From assembly GCF_009729095.1 (NCBI RefSeq), contig NZ_VTGX01000003.1, forward strand, positions 124,001 through 188,000: a stretch of DNA of 64,000 bases, given 5' to 3'. How positions within the stretch are numbered: position 1 is the stretch's first letter; every line of letters starts with the position of its first letter. Position numbers and translations under genes: made by a program. Positions 31,435 to 41,750 of the stretch are shown in pieces. The notes beneath the pieces were generated by a model, which made no database searches, was not told the DNA's origin, and was given only the letters and a program-made list of their open reading frames with translations. Origin of the DNA: Mycolicibacterium sp. CBMA 247. GTDB lineage: Bacteria; Actinomycetota; Actinomycetes; Mycobacteriales; Mycobacteriaceae.

Positions 31435-32423
31435 CGCGTTCGCTGATCATCCTGCCCGACGACTCGGCACAGCCGGTGATCGACGCGATCGGTGCGTCCA
31501 CCCGGTCGGTGCGCATCAAGATGTTCGCCTTCAACCACCTGCCGCTGCTGGAGGCGGTGGTGGCCGCCCACCGGCGCGGCGTGGACGTCAAGGTGATGCT
31601 CAATCCCGAGCGCCGCGACGGCGAGACCGACAACGAAGTCGCACGGGAAATGTTGCAGCGGTTCGGTATCGAGGTCCGCGCGAGCAACCCCGCCTTCGAC
31701 TTGACGCACGAGAAGTCCATGGTCATCGACGATGAGCGTGCCTTCGTCGAGTCGCTGAACTGGACGGAGGAGAACTTCACCGTGACGCGGGATTATGCCG
31801 TCGTCACCCCCAGCGCCTATGAGGTCGCCGAGATCATCGACTGCTTCGAGGCCGACTGGGCGCGAGAGGAGTTCGATCCCGGCGGCGGGGCCCACCTGAT
31901 CTGGTGCCCCTCAAACGGCAGGCATCGCATCGCAGAGTTCATCGACAGCGCCAAGCGCACCTTGTTCGTCCAGAACGAGCGCTACCAGGACCCGGTGATC
32001 ATCGAGCGTCTGGTCCGCGCGGCGCACCGTGGGGTCAAAGTCCACGTCATGGCCCCCGCGGCGCACCATCTGAAATCGGGGAAGCTTCTCGAAGGCGTCA
32101 GCGGGATGCGGATCCCGGACGATGTCGGCATCAAGATCCACCGGCTCAAGCACATGAAGCTGCACGCCAAGATGATTCTCGCCGATAACGAGCGGGCAAT
32201 CGTCGGCTCGATCAATTTCTCCCCGGGCAGCTTCGACCATCGTCGCGAACTTGCCATCGAGGTGACCGATCACCACATCATCAAGCGTTTGAGCGAGGTG
32301 GCACATCACGACTGGAAACACTCCGAGCCGATGGATCTGTCGGACGACGGGCTGATCGCCGATCTCGTCGGCCAGGACCCGCACGAACTCGACCAACTCG
32401 CCCTGCGCGATCCGGACGCCTGA
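31431..32423 (+). CDS. Phospholipase D-like protein (two HKD motifs)
   Basis: A 330-residue PLD-superfamily protein with two catalytic HxKx4D motifs: HEKSMVID(D) at about 94-101 with SLNWTEENF after it, and HAKMILAD at about 244-251 with GSINFSPGS after it. It is of the size of cytosolic or cardiolipin-synthase-like PLDs but has no transmembrane helices. Substrate could be a phospholipid or nucleic acid. The GTG start overlaps the stop of the broken ABC exporter (GTGA), suggesting they once formed a lipid-related transporter/enzyme pair. Confidence 0.87.
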   Translation: MTRSLIILPDDSAQPVIDAIGASTRSVRIKMFAFNHLPLLEAVVAAHRRGVDVKVMLNPERRDGETDNEVAREMLQRFGIEVRASNPAFDLTHEKSMVIDDERAFVESLNWTEENFTVTRDYAVVTPSAYEVAEIIDCFEADWAREEFDPGGGAHLIWCPSNGRHRIAEFIDSAKRTLFVQNERYQDPVIIERLVRAAHRGVKVHVMAPAAHHLKSGKLLEGVSGMRIPDDVGIKIHRLKHMKLHAKMILADNERAIVGSINFSPGSFDHRRELAIEVTDHHIIKRLSEVAHHDWKHSEPMDLSDDGLIADLVGQDPHELDQLALRDPDA

Positions 32424-32441
32424 GCCGGGCACACCCCCGGC
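32424..32441 (+). terminator. Small hairpin after PLD-like gene
   Basis: GCCGGG and CCCGGC form a 6-bp stem with a six-base loop directly after the TGA stop. No U-tract. Possible terminator ahead of gap. Confidence 0.3.
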
Positions 32442-32552
32442 AGACAGCTGCACGGCGTGCCTGGGCTGGGGCATCTGACCAGCGTGCACGGCCCGGCAAC
32501 GGCACTATTAGGCTGGCGGCGAGCAGTTACCGGCAACTTAGGGAGAAATCAC

Positions 32553-33575
<1,023 letters not shown>

Positions 33576-33577
33576 TC

Positions 33578-34804
33578 GTGGCTGTGAAGACACTCGCCGA
33601 TCTGCTGGCCGAAGGCGTCGAGGGTCGGGGCGTGCTGGTGCGCTCCGACCTGAACGTCCCCCTCGACGACGAGGGCAACATCACCGACCTGGGCCGCATC
33701 ATCGCCTCGGTCCCGACGCTCAACGCGCTGGCGGAGGCCGGCGCCAAGGTCGTCGTGACCGCGCATCTGGGCCGCCCCAAGGGTGGACCCGACCCGCAGT
33801 TCTCGCTGGCACCGGTCGCGGCCGCGCTGGGGGAGAAGCTGGGCCGGCACGTGCAGTTGGCCGGCGATGTGGTCGGCACCGACGCGCTGGCCCGGGCCGA
33901 GGGCCTCACCGACGGTGACGTCCTATTGCTGGAGAACATCCGCTTCGACCCGCGGGAGACCAGCAAGGACGACGCCGAGCGCCTGGCACTGGCCAAGGCG
34001 CTGGCCGGTCTGGTCGAGGGTGCCGACGGTTCGCCGGGAGCCTTCGTCTCCGACGGCTTCGGCGTCGTGCACCGCAAGCAGGCCTCGGTCTACGACGTTG
34101 CCACCCTGCTGCCGCATTACGCCGGCACGCTGGTGGACGCCGAGGTCAAGGTGCTCGAGCAGCTCACAAACTCGACCGAGCGTCCCTATGCCGTCGTGCT
34201 CGGCGGCTCCAAGGTCTCCGACAAGCTCGCGGTCATCGAGAACCTCGCCACCAAGGCTGACAGCCTCATCATCGGTGGCGGTATGTGCTTCACCTTCCTT
34301 GCCGCACAAGGTGTTTCGGTGGGAACTTCGCTGCTGCAGGAGGAGATGATAGACACCTGCAAGCGGCTTCTCGACACCTATGCCGACGTGATCCACCTGC
34401 CGGTGGACATCGTGGTGGCGGACAAGTTCGCCGCTGACGCCGAACCGGAGACCGTGGCCTCCGATCGGATCCCCGAGGGCAAGATGGGCCTGGACATCGG
34501 TCCGGAGTCGGTCAAGCGCTTCGCCGCGCTGCTGTCCAACGCCAAGACCGTGTTCTGGAACGGCCCGATGGGTGTGTTCGAGTTCCCGGCCTTCTCGGCG
34601 GGCACCAAGGGGGTTGCCGAGGCGATCATCGGCGCCACCGCGAAGGGCGCGTTCAGCGTCGTCGGCGGCGGCGACTCGGCGGCCGCGGTGCGCCAGCTCG
34701 GCCTGGGTGAGGACGGTTTCTCGCACATCTCCACCGGCGGCGGCGCGTCGCTGGAATACCTTGAAGGCAAGTCCCTGCCCGGCATCGAAGTTCTGGAGTC
34801 GTAG
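33578..34804 (+). CDS. pgk: Phosphoglycerate kinase
   Basis: Transfers phosphate from 1,3-bisphosphoglycerate to ADP. 408 residues. The substrate site VLVRSDLNVPLDDEG and TAHLGRPKGG, the DGFGVVHRKQAS stretch, and the C-terminal nucleotide site NGPMGVFEFPAFSAGT plus GGGDSAAA are all present. The GTG start is two bases after the gap stop. tpiA starts four bases after its stop. Confidence 0.97.
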   Translation: MAVKTLADLLAEGVEGRGVLVRSDLNVPLDDEGNITDLGRIIASVPTLNALAEAGAKVVVTAHLGRPKGGPDPQFSLAPVAAALGEKLGRHVQLAGDVVGTDALARAEGLTDGDVLLLENIRFDPRETSKDDAERLALAKALAGLVEGADGSPGAFVSDGFGVVHRKQASVYDVATLLPHYAGTLVDAEVKVLEQLTNSTERPYAVVLGGSKVSDKLAVIENLATKADSLIIGGGMCFTFLAAQGVSVGTSLLQEEMIDTCKRLLDTYADVIHLPVDIVVADKFAADAEPETVASDRIPEGKMGLDIGPESVKRFAALLSNAKTVFWNGPMGVFEFPAFSAGTKGVAEAIIGATAKGAFSVVGGGDSAAAVRQLGLGEDGFSHISTGGGASLEYLEGKSLPGIEVLES

Positions 34805-34808
34805 AACC

Positions 34809-35594
34809 ATGGCCCGTAAGCCGCTCATTGCCGGCAACTGGAAGATGAACCTCAACCATTTCGAGGCCATCGCGCTGGTGCAGAAAATTGCATTCGCCTT
34901 GCCGGACAAGTACTTCGACAAGGTGGATGTGACGGTCATCCCGCCGTTCACCGACCTGCGCAGCGTGCAGACGCTGGTCGACGGGGACAAGCTGCGCCTC
35001 ACCTACGGCGCGCAGGACGTGTCCCAGCACGATTCCGGCGCCTACACCGGTGAGATCAGCGGAGCGTTCCTGGCCAAGCTCGGGTGCAGCTACGCGGTGG
35101 TGGGGCACTCCGAGCGGCGCACCTACCACGGCGAAAGCGATGAGCTGGTGGCGGCCAAGGCTGCCGCGGCGTTCAAGCACGGGATCACCCCGATCATCTG
35201 CATCGGTGAGCACCTCGAGGTACGTGAAGCCGGCAACCACGTCGAGCACAACGTGGCGCAGCTGCGCGGCTCGGTGGCCGGTCTGACCAAGGAACAGATC
35301 GGCCAGGCGGTCATCGCCTACGAGCCGGTGTGGGCGATCGGCACCGGGCGGGTGGCCAGCGCGGCCGATGCCCAGGAGGTCTGCAAGGCCATCCGTGACG
35401 AGCTGGGGAACCTGGCGTCCCCGCAGATCGCGGCGGGTGTGCGGGTGCTCTACGGCGGGTCGGTCAACGCCAAGAACGTCGGCGAGATCGTCGCGAAGGG
35501 CGATATCGATGGGGCCCTCGTCGGTGGCGCCTCCTTGGACGGTGAGCAGTTCGCCACGCTGTCGGCTATCGCCGCGGGCGGGCCGCTGCTGTAA
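34809..35594 (+). CDS. tpiA: Triosephosphate isomerase
   Basis: Interconverts dihydroxyacetone phosphate and glyceraldehyde 3-phosphate. 261 residues. Catalytic features: NWKMN (Lys), the histidine in VVGHSERR, and the glutamate in AYEPVWAIGTGRVAS, followed by loop 7/8 GVRVLYGGSVNAKN. The true start is ATG 34809; an open frame that begins further upstream at 34572 lies inside pgk and is not coding. Confidence 0.97.
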   Translation: MARKPLIAGNWKMNLNHFEAIALVQKIAFALPDKYFDKVDVTVIPPFTDLRSVQTLVDGDKLRLTYGAQDVSQHDSGAYTGEISGAFLAKLGCSYAVVGHSERRTYHGESDELVAAKAAAAFKHGITPIICIGEHLEVREAGNHVEHNVAQLRGSVAGLTKEQIGQAVIAYEPVWAIGTGRVASAADAQEVCKAIRDELGNLASPQIAAGVRVLYGGSVNAKNVGEIVAKGDIDGALVGGASLDGEQFATLSAIAAGGPLL

Positions 35595-35624
35595 CCCCGG
35601 GCCGGGACCGGACACCTCACCGGG

Positions 35625-35630
35625 TAGTCT
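35625..35630 (+). promoter_or_regulatory. -10 box of leaderless secG promoter
   Basis: TAGTCT ends seven bases before the secG ATG, so secG can be transcribed separately from the glycolytic operon. Confidence 0.45.
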
Positions 35631-35637
35631 TACAGCC

Positions 35638-35871
35638 ATGGAATTGGCCCTGCAGATCACTCTGGTCGTGACCAGCGTGCTGGTCGTGCTCTTGGTGCTA
35701 CTGCATCGTGCCAAAGGTGGCGGTCTGTCCACCCTGTTCGGTGGCGGTGTCCAGTCCAGCCTGTCCGGCTCCACCGTGGTCGAGAAGAACCTCGACCGGC
35801 TCACGCTGTTCGTGACCGGCATCTGGGTTGTGTCGATCATCGGCGTTGCGCTGCTGATCAAGTACAGCTGA
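35638..35871 (+). CDS. secG: Preprotein translocase subunit SecG
   Basis: Small auxiliary subunit of the SecYEG translocon. 77 residues with two transmembrane helices (ALQITLVVTSVLVVLLVLL and RLTLFVTGIWVVSIIGVALLI) joined by the conserved KGGGLSTLFGGGVQSSLSGS loop. The start is ATG 35638; the frame upstream belongs to the tpiA region. The conserved position after tpiA supports the call. A strong hairpin follows. Confidence 0.95.
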   Translation: MELALQITLVVTSVLVVLLVLLHRAKGGGLSTLFGGGVQSSLSGSTVVEKNLDRLTLFVTGIWVVSIIGVALLIKYS

Positions 35872-35901
35872 CATACCGGTTCGTCGGTCAAGGCACTAAG
35901 A

Positions 35902-35932
35902 AAGCCGCCCCAGTTTGGTACTGGGGCGGCTT
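35902..35932. terminator. Strong bidirectional terminator hairpin
   Basis: AAGCCGCCCCAGT and its exact complement form a 13-bp stem with a five-base TTGGT loop, followed on the plus strand by TCTCGT and flanked by A-rich sequence on the other side. It separates convergent secG and deoC and can serve both strands. Confidence 0.88.
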
Positions 35933-35958
35933 CTCGTCTGATGGTCAGCGATCCTGTG

Positions 35959-36657
35959 TCAGTAGTCGGAAGCTGTCTCGGGTCCGGACGCACTCAGCAG
36001 TGCTCGTGAGCCTGAGACCCCGAGTCGGGTGGCGCCTGCCGTGATCATGGACTGTGCCTGCTCCAGGGTGCGCACGCCACCGGATGCCTTCACCGCCAGC
36101 CCGGCATCGTGGACGGTACGGTGCATCAGCTCGACCGCGTGAACGGTCGCTCCACCGGTTGGATGGAAGCCGGTCGAGGTCTTGACGAAGTCGGCTTGCG
36201 CCGCCACAGCGGCGCGACACACTCCGACGATCTCCTCGTCGGTCAGCGCGGCTGATTCGATGATCACTTTCAGCACCGCTGGTGCCGGCGCAGCAGCTCG
36301 CACCGCTGCGATGTCGGCTTCGACGCGGTCGAAGGCGCCGTCCTTGGCAGCACCGATGTCGATCACCATGTCGATCTCGTCGGCACCGAGACGCACCGCC
36401 TCGGCCGCCTCGGCGGCCTTGATTTGCGAGCTGTGTTTTCCGCTGGGGAAGCCGCACACCGCGGCAACTTTCAGCGTGGAGCCCGACGGTACGTCGACCG
36501 GCAGCATCGATGGTGACACGCACACCGAGTAGGTACCCAACTCCAGTGCTTCGGCGACCAGCGCTGCGACGTCGGCCGCGGTGGCTTCCGGTTTGAGAAG
36601 GGTGTGGTCGATCATTGCGGCGACCTGAGCCGCGGTCGGCTGGGTGTCGTTGGTCAT
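35959..36657 (-). CDS. deoC: Deoxyribose-phosphate aldolase family protein
   Basis: Class I aldolase that cleaves 2-deoxyribose 5-phosphate to acetaldehyde and glyceraldehyde 3-phosphate, or a relative acting on another sugar phosphate. 232 residues. Schiff-base Lys is in VLKVIIESAALTD (LKVIIE), the second active-site Lys in ADFVKTSTGF, and the phosphate/turn motif in VKASGGVRT. It is the last gene of a seven-gene minus-strand sugar operon (44.0 to 36.0 kb), 34 bp after the permease, so its substrate is probably the phosphorylated product of that operon rather than only nucleoside-derived deoxyribose. Confidence 0.9.
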   Translation of the reverse strand: MTNDTQPTAAQVAAMIDHTLLKPEATAADVAALVAEALELGTYSVCVSPSMLPVDVPSGSTLKVAAVCGFPSGKHSSQIKAAEAAEAVRLGADEIDMVIDIGAAKDGAFDRVEADIAAVRAAAPAPAVLKVIIESAALTDEEIVGVCRAAVAAQADFVKTSTGFHPTGGATVHAVELMHRTVHDAGLAVKASGGVRTLEQAQSMITAGATRLGVSGSRALLSASGPETASDY

Positions 36658-36691
36658 CGGTTTCAGAGCCCTTCTGTGGTTACTTGGGGTT

Positions 36692-37699
36692 TCAGGCGGT
36701 CTTGGTCTGGCGGTCGAGGAGGTAGTTCATGATCAGCGCGGCGATCAGGATCAGTCCGGTCACCAGCATCTGGAAGAACGAGCTCAACCCCAGCAGGTTG
36801 AACAGGTTGCGCAGTACCGACAGCAGCAGCACGGCGATGAATGTGCCCATCACGCCGCCCTTTCCGCCGAACAGGCTGGTTCCTCCGAGCACCACTGCCG
36901 CGATGGCATCCAGTTCCAGTCCGGTGTTGGCGGTGGGTTGACCGATGGTGAGCCGAGCGGTGAGCAGCACTCCGGCCAGCGCGGCCAAACCGCCGCAGAT
37001 CACATATGCCGCGGTGGTGATGCGCTGCACCGGTAGCCCGGACAGCCGTGCGGCTTTGGCGTTGCTACCGACTGCATAGATGTGTTCACCAAACGTGGTG
37101 CGGCGCAGCACCAGACCCACGATCAGGGTGGTGATCACGAAGATCAGCCCGACGACTGGGATACCGGCCACGCTTCCGGCGCCCAGAAACCGCAGGCCGA
37201 CGGGGATTTCCGCGGTTGCGGGGGTGCCGTTGGTGGTCAGGAAAGTCAGACCGCGGATGCTCTGCATCCCGGCCAGGGTCACCATGAACGCAGGCAGGGC
37301 CAAGTAGGCACTCAAGCCACCCATGATCCCGCCGAGTACCAGCCCGCTCAGGATGGCCAGCAGCATGGCGAGCGGCCAGGCGATTCCCATCCCGATCAGA
37401 ATTGCCGCCAGCATTCCCGACAGTGCCGCAACGCTTCCCACCGACAGGTCTATGCCAGAGGTGAGGATCACCACCGTCATACCGATGGCGACGATGCCGG
37501 TCAGGCTGGATTGCTGGAGCAGGTTCGCCAGGTTCTGCGAGGTGAGGAATTGCGGGGCCGTGACCGACGCGACAACGAACAGCGCGACGAAGATGAACAG
37601 CAGATTGAACCGCACGATGATGTTCTGCCGGCGCGTCCGTGGGGTGACCGCCGTGCTGGACGGCGCTGGCGGAGCGGACCGTTGGATTTGGTCAGTCAA
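36692..37699 (-). CDS. Sugar ABC transporter permease (RbsC-like)
   Basis: A 335-residue inner-membrane permease of the ribose/xylose type with about eight to ten hydrophobic helices. It has the family motifs GIDLSVGSVAALSGM and FGGKGGVMGTFIAVLLL. The TTG start at 37699 is chosen: it has AGGAAG upstream and overlaps the ATPase stop by eight bases. An ATG at 37762 would overlap the ATPase gene by 70 bp. It works with the ATPase and the binding lipoprotein encoded at 42.9 kb. Only one permease gene is present, so it would act as a homodimer. Confidence 0.87.
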   Translation of the reverse strand: MTDQIQRSAPPAPSSTAVTPRTRRQNIIVRFNLLFIFVALFVVASVTAPQFLTSQNLANLLQQSSLTGIVAIGMTVVILTSGIDLSVGSVAALSGMLAAILIGMGIAWPLAMLLAILSGLVLGGIMGGLSAYLALPAFMVTLAGMQSIRGLTFLTTNGTPATAEIPVGLRFLGAGSVAGIPVVGLIFVITTLIVGLVLRRTTFGEHIYAVGSNAKAARLSGLPVQRITTAAYVICGGLAALAGVLLTARLTIGQPTANTGLELDAIAAVVLGGTSLFGGKGGVMGTFIAVLLLSVLRNLFNLLGLSSFFQMLVTGLILIAALIMNYLLDRQTKTA

Positions 37700-39239
37700 T
37701 GTCGTTTCTTCCTGTGACGACGCAGCGGGAGATGTCCGCCGGTGAGGTGTTTCTCGGGTCATACGCCGCGATGTTCTTGCCTTCGTGCATGACCCAGATC
37801 AGGTCGCAGTTCTCGGTGAGCTCGCTCATCTCGCTGGACGCCATCAACACGCCCACGCCGGATTCGGCCAAGGCGTGAACCTGTTCGAACAGATCGGCTT
37901 TCGCGCCGATGTCCAACCCGCGGGTGGGTTCGTCGAGCAGCAGCAGGTCGATCCCGCGGGCCATCCACTTGGCCAGCACCACCTTCTGCTGATTGCCACC
38001 GGAGAGCTGGCCGACCGGCTGATCGATGCTGGAGAATTTGACGCCAAGCTGCTGCAGTGGCGGCGCGCACAGCTCTCGGGCGGCTTTCATCGGGTTCAGA
38101 CCGAACGGCGCCAGCGCTGCGATGCCGGCGTTACGCAGGATCGACTGCTCCAGGAACAGGCCCTGGCTCTTGCGGTCTTCGGGGACCAGGCCGATCCCGG
38201 CCAACACGGCGCCGCGGGGTGTCAGCTGGGTGATCCGGGAGCCATTCAAGGTCAGGTCGAGCGTGGCCGGCCGGTCGCCGAACAGGGTCGCCAACAGGGT
38301 GGAACGGCCCGCACCGCCCAACCCGGCCAACCCGACGATCTCGCCGCGCCGAACAGTGATACCCGATACGTCGATCACGCCCGCAATGGCGGCGCGGCGA
38401 ACGTCGAGCAACTCGGCTCTCGCACTGGCCGGGTGCGACGGCCGCGGTGGGTGGGCTTGAACGCTACGGCCGATCATCGCCTCGACCAGCTCGTCCTTGG
38501 TCACCGTCGCGATGTCGAAAACCCCGACGGTGGCGCCATCTCGCATGACGGTCGCGCGGTCGCCGATCTCTTTCACCTCATCGAGCCGGTGCGAAATGTA
38601 GATCACCGACTTGCCGGCGGCGGTGAGCTCGCGGATGACCCGGAACACCTCAGCCAGATCGTGATCGGTGAGCGTGGCGCTGGGCTCGTCCATGATGACG
38701 ACGCGGGCATCGGTGGTGAGTGCCTTGGCGATTGCGGTGAGTTGCTGATCGGACACCGACAGACTCGAGACCACATCCGACGGTGCGAAGCTGCCGCCGA
38801 CCCGGGCGATCGCCTCGGCCGCCCGACTGTCCCGCTCCCGGCGTGCGATGAACGGGCCGCGTAGCGGTTCGTGACCCAGGAAGAGATTCTGTGCCACGGT
38901 CATATCCGGGACGAGATCCAATTCCTGATAAATGGTGTTGATCCCGGCCCGGACCCCATCGATGGGGGAGCCGAACGAGACCTGCTCGCCCTCCAGGGTG
39001 ATCGTTCCGGAATCCGGAACATAGGAACCCGACAGGATCTTCATCATGGTGCTCTTGCCCGCGCCGTTCTCGCCGAGCAGGCAGTGCACCTCACCTCGGG
39101 CGACCTCGAGCGTCGCGCCATCGCATGCTTTGGTGCCCGGGAACGATTTCACGATGTCCTGCATGCGCAATGCAGTCACCCGTCCGGCGTCGACAGTCAG
39201 CGTCGGCGACGTCGATCCGCCGTTGTGGTCAGTTGTCAT
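37692..39239 (-). CDS. Sugar ABC transporter ATPase, double-domain (RbsA-like)
   Basis: A 515-residue ATPase with two nucleotide-binding domains. Domain 1: Walker A GENGAGKST, signature-like LSVSDQQLTAIAKAL (degenerate), Walker B VVIMDEPSATL. Domain 2: Walker A-like GLGGAGRST, signature LSGGNQQKV, Walker B LLLLDEPTRGLD. The arrangement is that of RbsA/MglA, where domain 2 lacks the full P-loop lysine. It overlaps the SorC regulator by 11 bp and the permease by 8 bp, so the genes are tightly coupled. Confidence 0.92.
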   Translation of the reverse strand: MTTDHNGGSTSPTLTVDAGRVTALRMQDIVKSFPGTKACDGATLEVARGEVHCLLGENGAGKSTMMKILSGSYVPDSGTITLEGEQVSFGSPIDGVRAGINTIYQELDLVPDMTVAQNLFLGHEPLRGPFIARRERDSRAAEAIARVGGSFAPSDVVSSLSVSDQQLTAIAKALTTDARVVIMDEPSATLTDHDLAEVFRVIRELTAAGKSVIYISHRLDEVKEIGDRATVMRDGATVGVFDIATVTKDELVEAMIGRSVQAHPPRPSHPASARAELLDVRRAAIAGVIDVSGITVRRGEIVGLAGLGGAGRSTLLATLFGDRPATLDLTLNGSRITQLTPRGAVLAGIGLVPEDRKSQGLFLEQSILRNAGIAALAPFGLNPMKAARELCAPPLQQLGVKFSSIDQPVGQLSGGNQQKVVLAKWMARGIDLLLLDEPTRGLDIGAKADLFEQVHALAESGVGVLMASSEMSELTENCDLIWVMHEGKNIAAYDPRNTSPADISRCVVTGRNDID

Positions 39240-40191
39240 GTCGTTGCTCCAGCACGGCGGTTGCAGTGGGTTCGTCGGTGATCAGCACAGAGCACAGTCC
39301 ACTGGTCAGGGCGCCGATCACGACGGGGACCTTGTGTGGTCCCGCTGCCACCGCGATGGCGCATTTTGCGTTCTTGACATCGTCGAGGCTCAGACCCACT
39401 GTCCGCCTGTCGATGTCGTCATACGCGATCTCGCCATCCGCGGTGATGTAGTGGGCCAGGATGTCGCCGCAGGCTCCGGCCGATTCGAGGTGGGCGAGTT
39501 CGGCGGGCGTGACCGCACCGGACTCGACCAACACCGACGTCGGGCCGAGGGCTCCCAGCGAGAACAGGATGGCCTCGGCCTTGCGGGCGCGGGACAGCAC
39601 ATCCTCCACGAATCCCTCGGCGTAGAGCGCATCACGAGTTTCGATTCGCTCGACGATTGCCGGAACCGGCAGCAAGGTTGCCCGTCCATTTCCGGTGTGG
39701 GCGATGCTGGTCACGATATTGGCGGCCTTGGTGGGATGCACGGATCGGCTCACCCCACCGTTGGCCTGGATGACCTCGATACCGCTTGTCCATCCGGTGG
39801 GGAGCACCGCGGCGATCTGCTGCAGCGTGTTGCCCCAGGAAACGCCCAGGGTGGTGATCCATGAGGCATTCGACCTCAGGTAGCCGGCTGCGGCCGCGGC
39901 GATATGCTCACCGGCCGTGTCGGGGGTGTCCGGCCCGGGCACGACCACGCATTCGCGCAAGCCGAACCGGCTGCGCATTGCCACTTCCAGGTCGGGGCGA
40001 CGTGCCCGCGGATGCACGATCTTGATCTGCACGAGACCGACGCCACGGGCCTCATCGAGCAGTCGTCCCACCTTCCACCGGGTCAGGTGGAGTTCGGAGC
40101 CGATGTCTTCCTGGGTGCGGCCCTGCTCGTAGTAGCACTGCGCCACGTAGAGCAGCAGGTCGGTATGGCTGCGGTCGGCCGGCGCACTCAT
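39229..40191 (-). CDS. SorC/DeoR-type sugar-responsive regulator
   Basis: A 320-residue SorC-family regulator. N-terminal HTH at about 10-55 (LLLYVAQCYYEQGRTQEDIGSELHLTRWKVGRLLDEAR), C-terminal sugar-phosphate-binding domain of the RpiA-like fold (GVSWGNTLQQIAAVLP; SLGALGPTSVLVESGAVTPAEL). Such proteins sense a phosphorylated sugar made by the pathway they control. It lies inside the operon it probably regulates, overlapping the kinase by one base (TAATG) and the ATPase by 11. Two palindromes before the operon are its candidate sites. Confidence 0.9.
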   Translation of the reverse strand: MSAPADRSHTDLLLYVAQCYYEQGRTQEDIGSELHLTRWKVGRLLDEARGVGLVQIKIVHPRARRPDLEVAMRSRFGLRECVVVPGPDTPDTAGEHIAAAAAGYLRSNASWITTLGVSWGNTLQQIAAVLPTGWTSGIEVIQANGGVSRSVHPTKAANIVTSIAHTGNGRATLLPVPAIVERIETRDALYAEGFVEDVLSRARKAEAILFSLGALGPTSVLVESGAVTPAELAHLESAGACGDILAHYITADGEIAYDDIDRRTVGLSLDDVKNAKCAIAVAAGPHKVPVVIGALTSGLCSVLITDEPTATAVLEQRHDN

Positions 40192-41747
40192 TACCGCACC
40201 ACCCGGAACGGGCCGCGGGCACCCGAGATGGGGCCGGCATCTCCGTCGGTATCGCACATGATCGGGCGCAGGGCGGCGGTCAACCGTTGGTAGTCGCCAA
40301 AGGTATGCTCGTACACCGGAATTCGCTTCGGGTCGGGTTCCAGCAGCCGCACCTTGGGGGCGAACAGCTGCGAACCCGCAGCCAGGCTGGGCACGATCCC
40401 GGCGGCGGTCGCCGCGATCACCGCGCAGGCCCGCAGCGTCAGGTTCTCGCCGATCACCAATTCGGCGGGCCGGCCCAGCACATCGATCGTCACCTGCTGC
40501 CACAACGAGTTTCGCTCGATGCCGCCGGAGAAGACCAGGCGGGTACAGGGCACCCCGGACCGTTCGAACGAGTCGATGACACCGCGGGTCCCGCAGGCAA
40601 CCGCTTCGACCATCGCCCGGTACAGTTCGGCTTTCGTGGTGCCGAGGGTCAACCCCACCACGGCCCCACGTAGGCGGGCTTCGCGGTGTGGTGTGCGGTT
40701 GCCCATGAAGTAGTCCAGCGCCCGCAGACCGTGCGACGCCGGGTCCACGGCGGTGGCCTGGTCGATCAGCGCCGGCAGCTCGTCACGGGGCACACCCATG
40801 ATGGATTCACCGGTCCACTTGAGCACCGAACCGCTGGTCACCTGTCCGCCCTCGACCAGCCACTTGTTGTGGGTCAGCGCATTGGGATACGGCCCCCACA
40901 CCTCGTTGGAGGTGATCGGCATGTCCACCTCGGTGACGATGGCCGAGGAGGTGCCGGACACCAGGGACACCAGCCCGTCGGTCTTGCCTCCGCAAGCCAG
41001 CAGTGACACGTGGGCATCGATGCCTCCCACCGCGACGATCGGTGTGCCCGAGATGGCGAGATCGGCCGCCGCGGCGTCGGTGAGGGTGCCGGCGACACCG
41101 CCGACGGCGACGATCTCGTCCGGCAACTTGCCGGTGAGATCGTCCATCCCCAGCGCGGCATACAGTTCGGTGGGGAAACGCCCCGCGAGGGCGTCGTAGT
41201 TGTACTTGCAGACCGCGTTCATCTGCGAGCCGACCCATCGGCCGGTCAGCCGGAAGGTGATGTAGTCGACGGCCTCAACGATGCGTGCGGCATTCCGGTA
41301 CGCGTCGGGGTCGTGCTTCTTCAGCCACATCGCCTTCGGCAGCAGCCATTCGGAGGCATCGGATCCTCCAGACCACTCGAGGATCGGATGCTGATGGCTC
41401 AGTTGCGCGGTGCGCTCGGATTCGGCGGCGCCGCGCGCGTCCATCCACAGGATGGCCGGACGCAGTGGTGTTCCCGCCGCGTCGACGACCGCCACCGTTG
41501 AGGCGGTCGTCGATGCGGCGATGGCGACGACCCGGCCGGCTGCCCGGCATGGGTCGCTGACGAGCAGCTGACGAGTCGCGGCGGTGATCGCGGCCCACCA
41601 GTCCCGCGGGTCCTGTTCGGCCCACCCCGGCCTGGGGTGATGGGTCGAGTATGGGCGGTGGGCAGTGCCCAGCGGGGTGCCGTCCTCGGTGAATGCGCCG
41701 ATTCGTGCGCCCTCGGTGCCGAGGTCGATCGTCAGAAGGATTCCCAT
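40191..41747 (-). CDS. FGGY-family carbohydrate kinase
   Basis: A 518-residue kinase of the ribulokinase/xylulokinase superfamily, phosphorylating a pentose, ketose or polyol in the cytosol. The N-terminal ATP-binding phosphate loop DLGTEGARIGAF, the MDARGAAESERT segment, the catalytic aspartate in GGIDAHVSLLACGG, and the C-terminal GGIERNSLWQQVTIDVLGRPAEL motif are present. It is three bases after the GatD-like dehydrogenase and one base into the SorC regulator. Exact substrate not determined. Confidence 0.9.
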   Translation of the reverse strand: MGILLTIDLGTEGARIGAFTEDGTPLGTAHRPYSTHHPRPGWAEQDPRDWWAAITAATRQLLVSDPCRAAGRVVAIAASTTASTVAVVDAAGTPLRPAILWMDARGAAESERTAQLSHQHPILEWSGGSDASEWLLPKAMWLKKHDPDAYRNAARIVEAVDYITFRLTGRWVGSQMNAVCKYNYDALAGRFPTELYAALGMDDLTGKLPDEIVAVGGVAGTLTDAAAADLAISGTPIVAVGGIDAHVSLLACGGKTDGLVSLVSGTSSAIVTEVDMPITSNEVWGPYPNALTHNKWLVEGGQVTSGSVLKWTGESIMGVPRDELPALIDQATAVDPASHGLRALDYFMGNRTPHREARLRGAVVGLTLGTTKAELYRAMVEAVACGTRGVIDSFERSGVPCTRLVFSGGIERNSLWQQVTIDVLGRPAELVIGENLTLRACAVIAATAAGIVPSLAAGSQLFAPKVRLLEPDPKRIPVYEHTFGDYQRLTAALRPIMCDTDGDAGPISGARGPFRVVR

Positions 41748-41750
41748 GGT

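Noticed and set aside
32457..32552. N-terminal extension of gap
   Set aside because: GAPDH proteins begin with VGVNGFGRIGRN; GTG 32553 has a ribosome site, and the extension contains no conserved sequence.
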